Shown here: positions 1 to 11,135 of the stretch, one piece after another
Numbering within the stretch: the stretch's first letter is position 1
Layout: each line of letters opens with the position of its first letter
From: Arachnopeziza araneosa
Lineage: Eukaryota; Ascomycota; Leotiomycetes; Helotiales; Arachnopezizaceae
Assembly: GCA_003988855.1 (NCBI GenBank)
Contig: QYAI01000247.1
Location: 1 to 45,702 of the forward strand
Length of the DNA stretch: 45,702 nt
Reading direction: 5' to 3'
Translations under genes and position numbers: made by a program
The notes under the pieces: generated by a model
Databases searched by the model: none
Told to the model about the DNA's origin: nothing
The model's input: the letters and a program-made list of their open reading frames with translations, nothing else

Positions 1-370
1 CCCCCCCCCCCCCCCCCCTCTCCCTCCCCCTTCGCTTAGCTCGCTCCCTCTATTAAAGCCTCCCAGTGCCCAGCACATTTCCACTTGCTCGATTGGAAGG
101 ATCCTTTTTCACGCAGACCGCTCTTGCCTTGTCTTGCAACTTTCCATCTTTCGTTCTTGCATGCGCCAGACGAGAACATTACGAGAAAATATCAACGCGT
201 GGAGCGGGGACCCGGGTTTTCGTGACTAAGGCGACGAAGGCGTGACAAAGAGGAACTGGCTGATCTCCAAGACAACACATACTTCAACTCGCGTCATTTC
301 ATCTTTCCTGCCAGCATCTGCCTTCATCCAATCTTTTATCTATCTGTTCCCGGTGAAGCTTCCATTCAAT
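1..370 (+). promoter_or_regulatory. 5' flank of the F-box gene with a poly-C tract
   Basis: The window opens with 18 consecutive C bases (1-18) followed by a CT-rich stretch to about 55. The rest up to the ATG at 371 has no supported coding sequence. An open frame extends upstream of 371 but opens at a GTG and has no ATG before 371, so this is read as promoter and leader. The C-run at the window edge could also be an assembly or sequencing artefact. Confidence 0.4.
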
Positions 371-2388
371 ATGACCTTCTCGCCACCAGCGCTCGACGCA
401 GCCATGCGCAAAACATCAACACCCGTAGCCAAAAACAGACCCGCTCCTCCAACCACCGAGAGGATTGACCGGACCTCTTTCTCATCCATCAAAGAATCTC
501 GTGTTGGAGGCATCGCGCAGAATTTCACCGACTCAAAAACCAGTTCCTACCTCCGGAATCAAATTGCATCGTACGATACTGAGGAGGATGCCATCTTAGA
601 TGATTTTTCCTCGACTGGGAGCAAGACTCCTGAGGATAAAATCAGAGATCCGAGAAAGGGAATGATGACGAACCCCGATAGTGCTCTTCATGGGGTTGTA
701 TGTCCTTGCGATGGATTCGGAGGGTGGAAGGGAATCACGGTTAGAGGGAAGATGGCGAGCAAGAGTTTCTCGGATCTGAAGGGATTGGGGAATAGATGGA
801 ATTGGGAGACCAGAGGTGGCGATCTGCTCATGACAGGGACTGATGAGGCGAGGGTGAAGCTCTTGAAGGGGCGATGCCCGCCCGGACAGAGTCTACTCGA
901 GATGCTACCTATGGAATTACTTGGTGAGTCTACCTCTTCTAACAAATATCCGAGGTGGTGATCAGCTGCATCACATGATACCCTGGTTGGACTTCAAGAA
1001 ACGACTAACCTTCAATAGGTACAATCATTGACCTACTGGCTACCGATATCCCTCCGAATGGCTTCACGGCACGAAACATCGATCTGATGTCTCTCCTTCT
1101 CACGTCACGTGGAATCCATGCGGCCACTCTCACAACACTCTACAACCAGATCACCATCCCACACTCCAGGATCTTCGCAAAGTTCCTAGCTCACATCAGA
1201 GACCACCCTTCACTGGGCACGATTGTTCGACGGCTCGATTTCTCACACTTCAATCCCACAGGTGCAGGAATGAGCGCTCGAGAGCGTGCGGAAACCTCAA
1301 ACCTCATCCCAGCAACTCTTCTCCAGTGCATCACGCTCACTCCAAATCTACGGGAGTTCTTGGCTCAGGAACACGTTGATGATGATCTGGATGTTCATGT
1401 TATCAAAGCTCTTCTTACTCTACCACAGCTTAAAGCTCTAGACTTGACAGCATGCTCTGCGTCCCTCTTCCGAAGCTCCTTTGCCACCGTTGTCGAAAAC
1501 TGTATTCTTCCTGACGCCCTCCCAATCGCTCGCCTCAGTTTGCACGAATGTAGCAATCTGCCGACCTCTGTCTTCTCCACCCTTCTACCGAAACTCACTC
1601 ACCTCACCCATCTCGATGTCGGCCATACACGCATCACCAATATGGCTCTCCACTCCATTCCTCGAACCGCACGACTCACCCACTTGAATCTCTCGAAATG
1701 CTCCTACCTTACGGGCGATTCGGTAGTCGACTTCCTCTGCAATCATCCTGCAGCAAAATCCCTCATCTACCTGAACCTAGCTATGGACGCTAAATCGCAC
1801 GAGATGCTCACAGCAGATGACCTTACCAACTTGATCCCACACCTTCCGTCCACCCTTCGCTCGCTCAGTCTTAAGGGATCAAAGATGGACTCTACCCACA
1901 TCCCACTCTTACTCTCTCTGACCAAACACCTTGAAGAACTCGGTCTCGGTCGACACCTGAAGCTTAACGACCTTACTTCGCTCGTCCTCCCCGCCCCAAA
2001 CCTCTCCCTGGAGGAACAACTCGCCTGGATCCCACATACCCTCTGTTATATTGATGTATCCGACCTCTCAGTCTCCGAACTCGATCTCGGAACCATGTTC
2101 TCGACCTCCTACCCCCTCCTAAAATCCGTCACTGAACCATTAGAAGTCATCGAGATTAGCGCAGAGGTCATCAAGCGTCTGGATGGCGTAGCGGCATTGA
2201 AAAGGGTAGGATGGTGTGTGAAAGAGCTTGGAAGGAGAGGCTGGATGGTTAGGGTTGATGGAACGGGGAAGAAGGATGGCGGTGAGAGGGGTTGGAAATG
2301 GGGTGCTTCTTTCTGGGGAATGAGGAAGATTCCTGTCGCGAGGACGGAGGTAGGTGGTATGTTTGCGCATTACATGTATAAGCGCTAA
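371..2388 (+). CDS. F-box / leucine-rich-repeat protein
   Basis: Two exons, 371-923 and 1019-2388, give 640 aa. The 95-bp intron starts GTGAGT, has a CTAAC branch site at about 1004-1008 and ends CAATAG. Splicing joins ELLG to TIIDLLATDIPPNG, giving an F-box-like segment (LLEMLPMELLGTIIDLLA, about residues 176-193). Leucine-rich repeats follow from about residue 260 to 540, such as LTHLDVGHTRITNMAL and LTHLNLSKCSYLTGDSVV. The first ~175 residues are polar and probably disordered. Known for the family: F-box/LRR proteins are substrate receptors of SCF ubiquitin ligases. The substrate here is unknown. The start at 371 is the first ATG of the frame. Family assignment is fairly firm; the ligase role is inference. 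Confidence 0.85.
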
Positions 2389-2700
2389 GTATTGTGCTGG
2401 TCTTTGGATATATTACATTTTGCTAGGGACATGGGTTTTACTGCACTTGAGGAGCATGGAAAATTGAAGCATATCTGAAGCAAAAAGCGAGGAGTTTATG
2501 GGGAGTTTTTTTAGCATAAGAAGTAACTAGTTAATGCATTAATAATTGTACATATAGTTGACCCAATTACGTCTTTCCTAAACACGATGCTGTGCACGAT
2601 AAATAAGTTGATCCACATGATATTCTCTTGCACAGCTTCTCCATCTCATATCTTGATCAAACGTACAGCAGCTGATACTTAAACATAAGCCTATCTTACA

Positions 2701-3006
2701 TGTTGTCTACGACGAGTCAACCTCGACGGCAAGCTCAACGTGATCCAGGATCTCGAATCCACGCCTGCGAACCCACCTCCCATTCCCAGCCCGTCACCAG
2801 GCAGAAACCTCCCGAGTGTAATCGGCGGCGTCGTCGCATACTCGCTCGCCCCGCCGCCATCGGGCTTTCCGTCCTGGGGCAGCGGCGCGCACCACGTCGT
2901 CGTCAAGCGGGCGTTCTCGAACGGCGCCATTGCCGGCCTGGCCGTGCTGGGGGGTTTGTGCGTGCTTGGGTTGTGCGTCTCGCTGTATTGCGCGGGGAGG
3001 GTGTGA
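2701..3006 (+). pseudogene. GC-rich fragment encoding a membrane-segment protein tail
   Basis: The frame reads VNLDGKLNVIQDLESTP, a Pro/Ser linker, then a hydrophobic stretch AIAGLAVLGGLCVLGLCVSL ending in CAGRV and a TGA at 3004-3006. It lacks a convincing ATG; the open segment begins at a GTG at 2740 or runs in from about 2690. It sits only 0.3 kb after the F-box gene, too close for a missing 5' part. The composition (GC-rich 2820-3010) differs from the AT-rich flanks. It looks like the C-terminal membrane anchor of a larger secreted or wall protein left as a fragment. A wrongly modelled short gene is the alternative. Function not recognised. Confidence 0.4.
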
Positions 3007-3255
3007 GGGCGTCGTGTGCGTGCGTGGTGGATGCGTTGATACGTAGATAGATAGACTGGGAATGCAGCCCGAGGTCATCTGATGCTGCGCTTGATGTGGT
3101 TCCTGTGATATGTGAAGAGATACCGGTGGCACTCTTTCCACTTGTCGATATATCCCATAAGGTGAGGCTCCCAGTCATCACTACGACCAGAGAGGTTTTC
3201 GTGCTCGTACTGCGGTGTGACGAGATGGCTGACAAGAATTGTAGCATTATGGACA

Positions 3256-3301
3256 GCAGAGTCTGTATAAGTTTTGGAGCAGAGTCTGTATAAGTTTTGG
3301 A
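3256..3301. repeat. Exact 23-bp tandem duplication
   Basis: The 23-bp unit beginning GCAGAGTCTGTATAAG occurs twice head to tail, at 3256-3278 and 3279-3301, with no mismatch. It lies in non-coding sequence and looks like a recent local duplication. Confidence 0.9.
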
Positions 3302-4820
3302 ACAATCGGTGCTTTGATTGCAGATATCGGTCTTGGAATAACATCTTAAAATCCTTTTTAGATAATAACTCAGATGCAGCCTACGATGGGCACGAAGAAA
3401 ATGTTTTTGTTCGAGGTGTAGTGCTTACTAGAAAGATAGCAGGCATCAACAGTGACTGGAAAATGGTCTCAGAGGCGATATGACTAGGTGTAAGTGATAG
3501 TATTGCCGCGGTAGTCAACGGACTTTTTAGACGCCACTCTATCACGGATTGTTAGCTACTTATCAGGGCACGGCCGTCAACTGGTTTGCCATATTCACCT
3601 CTACATCTAGCTGAATCTTAGACCTGAAAGCAGATCCGAGAGATGTCGCAATTCTCCTGAAACCTTCGGTCTCAGTGCTGTGCATCCTTAGAATCATAGG
3701 TGCTGAATAGATTGAGCAGCTCGGGCCTGTCCAAGGTCGGTTTCGCTTGAGATGTTCGTAGTTAGATGGAGTTGAGTTGAAGGCATCGTAAACTAAGTTT
3801 GAGGGTGCTCTACAGATGCAAGAGATGCCTCGCAATGGCCAGTCAACGTCGAGATATCCATTTGAAGCTCCCTGGTCGTATCCTGAGAGAACTTGGGCTT
3901 AGTGTTGGATCAGATGCCTAGAGGGACTTGATACTTGATGGAGTAGCACACTGACCTTTTCAAATCTCATCTAATAGCAGCAAGGTACCGGTATCGTTCA
4001 TGTGTTGTGCTAATTGGGGCTGACTGTCATAGCCACCCAACAGGCTCTGACCGACCGAATAAGCAAAAACCGCGATACGCTGACGGCAACTTCTTAAAGA
4101 CGCCGTGAACAACATATATACAGAGAGAGTATGCAATTTTGAAATAAAATCTTGTGGTAGGATCATTTTACAATTGGCTGTTGTCTTCATATCCCGCCAC
4201 TACTTTTGATCGTCCCGAAAGCGGTTGGAATTTGGAAACCCCACACTTGACGACACAAGATGAAAAATCCAGTCGATATTTCATCCAACTAAGACGAAAA
4301 TTTGCGTTGATTATAGGTATCAAATCTTGTTTCACTGTATACTCGTCTGTAAATCAATTTGACTGCCTGAAAACTTATTTGCTAGTTCCAACCACCAACT
4401 CTCAGGAGTCTGCTACCTACTGGGGGCATGGGAAATATGTTGGTAAAGACACTGGTGACTGAAAAAGTGCCATCCCCAACTCGAATCTTCGGGAGGGGCG
4501 TTTCATCTATTCGTTGGTTTTGCATGCTGGAGCCTGGTGAATGGGATGAGTCTTAGGCAGATAAAGACATGGTTAACAATTCTTCTCCCGACTCTTTCCT
4601 CAGGTACTCATCGCTCATTCACTCCCATCTTATGAGAAAGTGATAGACTTATGATTCTTCATCTTGATTTTCGCTGACACCGGCTTCTCCTCATACTAAA
4701 CACAGCAAGATCTACAAATCCACGCCGGGTCGGATTTTGAATCAGACGAAAGAACCAAGCTGGTGTCGCATCTGCTGTTGCCTTGCCTCTAATCCATTAG
4801 AGCAACCAAAATCGGCCGAG
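3302..4820. other. Intergenic, no gene supported
   Basis: Several short open frames exist on both strands, but none shows a recognisable domain, good start context or a splice-supported extension. I see no repeat or RNA gene here. Confidence 0.6.
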
Positions 4821-5235
4821 ATGCCCCTTCCAATAAGCCCGGCCCAGACGAACGCGTTGATCGCACTCATCCGCTCCCTACCGACCTCGTTCACCGATGC
4901 CAAGGCCAGGAGCCTGAGCAAAGAAGAAGTTGAAGTTGTTCTACTGTAAGATGAGCCCTCTTGACTAAACATACCCTGCACTACCATCTACTAATCACTG
5001 ACCTAGGCATCTCACCCTCGCCCTAGCATCTCAGCTCAAAGAGGCTAGCCTTCTCCAGGCGCGCACGGCAGCCGATCGAGAGCGTTGCCGCAGAGCAGAG
5101 AGGAGTACATGCGCCGTTGCTGGATATCTGATTCAGAGTTGGGAGGCGAGAAGGTTTTATGAGTTTTGGATGTGTACGTGCGAATGTGAGAGTATCTGTG
5201 CTGAAGTGGAAGAGAGGTGGTGGTTCAGAGATTAA
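4821..5235 (+). CDS. Small two-exon hypothetical protein
   Basis: Exons 4821-4945 and 5007-5235 give 117 aa. The 61-bp intron has donor GTAAGA, a CTAAT-type branch near 4989-4993 and acceptor CCTAG. Splicing extends the frame from EVEVVLL into HLTLALASQLKEASLL. The product is helical and charged: an N-terminal part SPAQTNALIALIRSLPTSF, a segment KARSLSKEEVEVVLLHL, an Arg/Glu-rich middle, and a Trp/Cys-rich end (FYEFWMCTCECE, then WWFRD). No signal peptide or membrane segment is visible. I do not recognise the family. The splice signals and the way the intron restores an open frame support a real gene. An upstream in-frame extension to 4737 has no ATG, so 4821 is chosen. Confidence 0.6.
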
Positions 5236-6361
5236 GAAGGGAGGGAAACAAAGTGGCGAATGAAGACGGAATTGAAGGAGTCATGGAGTGATTTTGGACC
5301 TCGGAGCTGCGTACCGAATATGGGGTTGGCTTATGATAATGATAATGATGATGCATCATGAAGGAGAGACATGCGATGCAGAACGAGCGTATCAGATAAT
5401 GAAGCGTATCGAGGCATCAGAGAAAGAGATTACTTTGCTGAGATACTTCGAGTTTATCTAAAGGTGTCAAAGCAAGTCGTGGGATATGATATATATAATA
5501 TCAATTAAGAGAATGAGCTTAACTTCGTCAGCGGTGACTGGCTTCTCTCCTGGACTAGTTCTGAAAGACAAAGACAGTACGAGAGGGCTTCGTGTTAATA
5601 AGATATCCGGTGGAAAATGAGATGGTGGAATTAGGAAAAGTCCAAGCACCTGGCTCTGCTCCAGTCTTGCCATGTTCACATCGACATTCTCATCCACTTT
5701 CCAATAAGGGTCAACAACTGCAAGGGATAGGTCCAGCCCAACAAGACAGTAGAACTGAAAACCTAATCGACATTCGCAAATTTCAGTCACATACAACTAG
5801 CTGGCAATGATATGACTTCTGACCTCGCCGCCATTGCTTCGTAGTTCACACGAAAACAAAATAGACGTCCCTGTCCATTATGAAGCTATGCTTAGAAATA
5901 GGACTTGCTCGAGAGAATCCTATCATAATACTCAAATGCCCATACTGGAAAGCCGAATGGAAAAGATGGCCTAAAACCGAAGTGAAGACTCAACCTCGAT
6001 ACAACTGTCCGCTTCTAATTGTGACACCAAAGTTCTCCATCAGAGAGGCCGAAGACAAAAAACAGAATAGTAAGTTCTCTTCAGTCAATATGCGTTCAGC
6101 AAGAGCGAAGAACTACTCTGCCCTTTCTCAATTTCCATATACCAGGAATTACTTGCGTGGAATCCAAGCCGGATTGGCTTTCCATCATTGTTCCCGCGCT
6201 TGGGAAGAAGCTCGGCGTTCACAGACCACCACAATACCGAACGCCTCATTGCTCCAACTACCACCAACAACCACCGATGTGAAAAGCCTACTTATACGGC
6301 GCCTTCGCCGTTTCATAATCAATCGAATCATTCTTTCCAAAGTCATCTCCTTCCCTTAACC
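5236..6361. other. Intergenic with a 159-codon ORF just before the next gene
   Basis: No homologous gene is recognised. An ATG-started frame at 5880-6359 (159 codons) ends with TAA two bases before the ATG of the NmrA-like gene at 6362. Its composition (basic, no domain) gives no functional clue. It may be a chance ORF or part of the leader of the downstream gene. Confidence 0.4.
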
Positions 6362-7208
6362 ATGCGCGTTCTTTTGCTCGGTGCAACTGGCAATCTTGGG
6401 AGGAGACTGGTCCCAGCTTTACTGGTGCACCATCATATCCTCACAATTCTTGTGCGAAACCCTGAGAAACTTCGATCTCTTATATCCCCTGCTCTACTAG
6501 AGCTCGTCGACTCGATCGTAGTGGGAGACGCGACAGATTCGGAAGGAATCAGACAGGCTATAAAGGAACACAACATTGAAGCCATTGTTGACGTTGCAGG
6601 CAATCAGGTGCTTCCGTGGAAGGAGTTTCTACTGCCTAAGATTGCAAAAGCCGTCTGCGATGCTGCAGTAGCTGTTGGGAAGGAGAGGAGGAGGCCAATT
6701 CGTCTTTGGATCACTGTTGGGTTAGGTCTTCTGCAGATACCAGGAAGTCAATATCTGCTACAAGATTAGTAAGCTTTGCATCTTCAACATCTTGACATAA
6801 AACTAAAGGTTACTCTCTAGTTTCCCCAAGCGCGCGATGGCTCAACATGAAGCCACCAAAGATGTCGTAGAGGCTGTTCCACAATCTGATCTCCTCTGGT
6901 CAGAAATGGCTATTGGGATCATGCATCCTAGGAATTCGAATCAAGGCCCACTTGAGCTGATCGAAACAAATCAACCCCACACGTTACTTGCGAGCGCTAC
7001 AACCGCGCCAGCTTATGCACCAGAATCATGGCTGACTCGAATCCCTATCATCGGGAGGGTGCTCCATGTTTGGAAGCAAATGGTAGTTAATTATGTCACA
7101 ATTTACGAAGACGTTGCAGACTTTCTGGCCGAGGATTTGGAGCTTGGCAATGACGTATGGTTAGGGAAGAGAGTAGGGTTCAAGCAGCTGGCCAAGAAGG
7201 TTGTTTAG
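6362..7208 (+). CDS. NmrA-like / atypical SDR NAD(P)-binding protein
   Basis: Exons 6362-6768 and 6821-7208 give 264 aa. The 52-bp intron (GTAAGC...CTCTAG) removes an in-frame TAG and joins LLQD to YFPKRAMAQHE. The N-terminus MRVLLLGATGNLGRR carries the Rossmann dinucleotide motif GxxGxxG (residues 7-13). It is followed by VRNPEKLRSL and by VVGDATDSEGIRQAI, the acidic position expected after strand 3. No YxxxK catalytic pair is obvious, which fits the atypical NmrA-like branch, where members act as redox sensors or reductases. The C-terminal half (ESWLTRIPIIGRV, then VTIYEDVADFLAEDL) is as expected for these small epimerase-like proteins. Substrate unknown. The domain call is firm, the function open. 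Confidence 0.8.
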
Positions 7209-9050
7209 CGCATCTGGTGATGAACAAACAACCTCGAACATTTTCCTTATCGGTGTACCAAGCGCGGTGAAGTATGCGACGAACAGCACTTTTTCAGCAA
7301 GACAGAGTAGCACCAGTTGCCAACATCAAGGAACTCTAGCCCTGATGTTCAGAAGATGATGGTTTTATCTTTGTAATCTTATTTTTGTTGCTTTTAAGGC
7401 TAGCGAATGGTTTCGTATTTCAGAGCATTGCCACTGTTGAAAACTCTTCATTAAGAGCGGTCATGTACCCGTCGACCGAATTTGATCTCAAGGAATCGTC
7501 GCCGGAGGCTATAAGCTTAGGCAGCTCTCCCATTCTCCTATTGCGTCCGCCATTGGAGACAACGCATGTGCATACAAAGCATATCCTTGAGTGATTGTGG
7601 TTCGCAAGCACGCTTCAAAGACCTCCCTATGAATCTCTCTTAGCCGCAATTTTGATAAGAGTTTCATACGGAAACTTGATTAGGTTAGACGTTTATCTCG
7701 GAAACTACATCTAGCACTGTCTTAAGATGAGTCGGTGAAGAAACACCGAATCGATATATCAAAAAGCTCTCAGTTCAATCCCTGCATTGATATCCTTAGG
7801 CCATTTTCTTGATTTCTTAAACGGCATCAAAGATACCCGAAAATGTTCCAGCGAGCAATCAAGTACGCACAGCCAGCTGGATATTAACGACGACAACAGC
7901 GCAAGGACGATGATTTCAGCGCTCGATCTGGTATACGAGCGTTTGTCTCGAAAGATACACGGTATCATTCTTCCGCCAAAGGAAGCACCCTCAGATACAT
8001 GGAGCATGAGATAGTCTCCATCTCAATTAGCCCACTTGTGTCGAGTTTCCGAATGCGACGATTGAAAAGTTGACTCTCTTTGTGTTCCAATTCATCCAAA
8101 CAAGATCAGAATACCTATTGGGCCACACGAGAACCAAGAATCGGTTCCCTGTTATTTTAGAGTATATTGATCTACACTCGGATGCCTAGAAGTTCAGCGC
8201 AAGAGCCTCTATTCATTGTTTGTTTGCACGAGCTGGAAGATGCGCATATTGTTTCACAGGAAGGATTGCAGGGCAATATTATGTGGATGAGCTATTATTT
8301 CCCACTCAGTACCGAATCTGGCAACTTTACATGCCTCGTTGAGCTTAAAGTATATGCGCATTTCGTCACAAACCGCTAGTCAGCACGGCACCATATTGAG
8401 TTGCTGCAGCTTCACACCATTGTGCACAATTCAATGCAAGCCGCTAATGGATATATACAAATCCTTGATTGGAGCGTGGGATATCCACTTTGTACCTGCT
8501 TTCTTACATAAGTTCTATATGAACAGTAATTACCCACCGACCTTCAGCCACAACCGGATGCGGACAGTTGAGATGAATCGAAAGTCTACCTGAAACGACT
8601 TCTTGAAGCATGGACAAATCGGGGTTTTTTCGTCTCAGATAATTTGATTCCTTGCTGCAGCACCTTCTATAACGGTGTGTATTAATCTCCGCAAGTCGAC
8701 ATTTCCCCATGTGTCATTTTCTTTATTGCTCCTGCAGGTTCGGTGACTGGAAAGTAATTGTGGCTTCTGCACATACACTGCTATTTCCTATCTCGACAAT
8801 TTCCTGACTTCTATCTGTAACATTGAATCATTGTTTGGCAAAAGATTCTGACCGCAAGCGGGCCTGACAGGGGGATCGGGCCTACTACACGCTGGCAAGA
8901 AAGCAGGAGCACGTTGACCGTCAACCACGAGCCATAACAGCTCGACTGTTGCCCGAATCAGGATTTCAGAGTCCGAAGAGTTGGCGGTGCCAAAGCCATT
9001 TCTTATGCTCTCAAAGTCCGGTTAGCCGTGGCCGGGTAGTATGAGGTGAC
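7209..9050. other. Intergenic, no gene supported
   Basis: Short ORFs on both strands lack domains, splice support and good starts. No repeats or RNA genes were seen. Confidence 0.6.
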
Positions 9051-11135
9051 TCAGTTACAGTACTCATAACGGCGAGTTTGCCTTGGCGCGCTGCAGCTCG
9101 GCTCCGGACTCTGTGTCCATGGAGGCGTTGAAGCACAACACCTCACAAGGCTACTGCGATCGCTTCCACGTTTCTGCTCGTCATCCAAACTTTTCCAGAA
9201 CTGCCCAGAGTCAGGACTGCCGGCGGGAAACAATCCAGAAAATCCCCAGATCCCGGGCAATAACCCAAATCACAAGGATGCAAATTGAGAGCTTCTCTCA
9301 CGCATCCCCGATCTGATGACCTGGTCGACAACTCCCTTCGACTAGCGCAGTCCCGGCCTGCTACAGTACCCCAAAATCCCATATCCTCGCGAAGCATCGT
9401 CTTGATCCGCACCGTGGGACCAGCCACCGCTCTCCCCCAAGTCGTCCCGATAACCAGTCGATCCGTGGACTCCGAATGCGCAGATGTACCAGCTCGAGCG
9501 CACGCGACGACCGCAGTCTCCCCCTGCTGTTCATCTTTACCACAGCTGGCGACGCCTGGATCGTCTGCCCGTCTCGAGTTTCCCCTCTCTCTCAAGCCGC
9601 CGGCGCACCATGGATCATCTTCGATTACCTCAAGGGTCCCCTCCGATCTGAAACGCCCGTGCTTCCCCATCCTCGTTCCCTTCTTCATCCCCGCAATTAA
9701 GAGCCGCCGTATGTCCCAGGATTCGGTTCTCCCTTCCGTCCCACGTATGCCATCATCCATTCCTGCAAATTGCTTAATTTGATCACGTCTCCATCCAGAT
9801 CGTTTAATCGTCTGGTGCTTGCCCTTGGCGCTAGGGTAATCTCCCGTTTTAGCGATGCCGTGGTCTTGCAGGATGGGGGATGGGAGTTTCCGTCCAAGGC
9901 ATCAAGCGGTGCATCTCGCGGTGGGCTATGACCAGGCAGGGTTCTTGCTCGACTGTAGAGAACAAACAATGGGAAAGATTGCACACGACGCAGGAAAGGA
10001 AAGACTTCTCCGTCATGTCACCACATCGGATGGTTTGTTGCGATTTGGCTTGATTGAGTTTTGCACAGTCTTTTCATTTCAAGCACGTGCAAAGGAGCTA
10101 CGTCTCATCTCCATATTGCCCGCTTCACTTCCTTGCCTGTCTTTTGCTTTTGAGTCTGCTCCTTCTCACCAGTCGGCGAAGCGGTCACTGATACACGAGC
10201 ACGTGCGTCCCAGACACATCCGTTTTTGATTACTTCAATAGTAATTCTGAACTCCTTCCAACCTTCTATAATCCATGCCATCATTTCGTTCTTGTGCTTT
10301 CCGTAGAGTCTTACCCGATGACTGGCACGCCACCATGGATCCCCCGCGAGCCTAACCTCCAGCCGCTTACGTACGTAGCCATACGTGCGGATACACAGCC
10401 CAAAATATCGTAGTAGTATATACAAGAAAAGTAGCTCCCCAACAGGAAAGTCTCCTGGCCCAGCGGCAAACCAGTGCCAGTGCCAGAGAACCGGGAAGTA
10501 TGGGCCTATGGAAGGGAAGAGGAACACCCAGATTCGCGTCAGATTGCTTCTTTCTTCCTTTCCATTTCATTCTAGGCCAAAATACACATGATGCTAAATA
10601 TAATACATCGAACGGGGACTCGATGACGATGGTCTGGTTGAAGTCCCACAGCCGTTCGTTAGAAACTCGCAGTAATAATAATATTAGTACAAATTGTACA
10701 GCCACCTCCAATCAACCACTCCAGTGGGTAGGTTGGCGGAATGCAACAGACCAGCGGAGATTATCTGACCAGAGATGGAGATGAGGAAACGCCGGTAGTA
10801 TGGATGGTTTGCCAGCAAGATGCGAAGCGCCAGAGATTTTCCAACATGATGAAATGATAATAAAATGGGTATCTTCTAAACATTGTACCGTACGTATCCT
10901 GACATGAAGCGAAAGTGGCCTCGGCAGGGTCGCGGCCGCCGAAGAAGAAAGTCAAATATACGAAGGGGGAGGTTTATTCGTTCTGGATGCTCCCCACCCT
11001 GCACCGCCTGAGTCCGGATTGGGAATCTGCTCGGCCGGCCCAGGGAAATCCCCACCATCTCGTTTCGGCCAATTTGGTGTGATGGTTGATGGTTTCGGTT
11101 CGTCCAGTGACGAAGTTGCTTTGCTTAAAACGCGT
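9051..11135. other. GC-rich unresolved segment and 3' flank of the Gln-rich gene
   Basis: Between about 9080 and 9790 both strands are open over long overlapping stretches: minus 9143-9760, plus 9285-9782. Both translations are Ser/Pro/Arg-rich with no recognisable domain, which is typical of GC-rich non-coding DNA. A minus-strand frame at 10105-10527 is equally uninformative. I cannot support a gene. An unannotated transcript or a rapidly evolving gene cannot be excluded. Confidence 0.4.
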
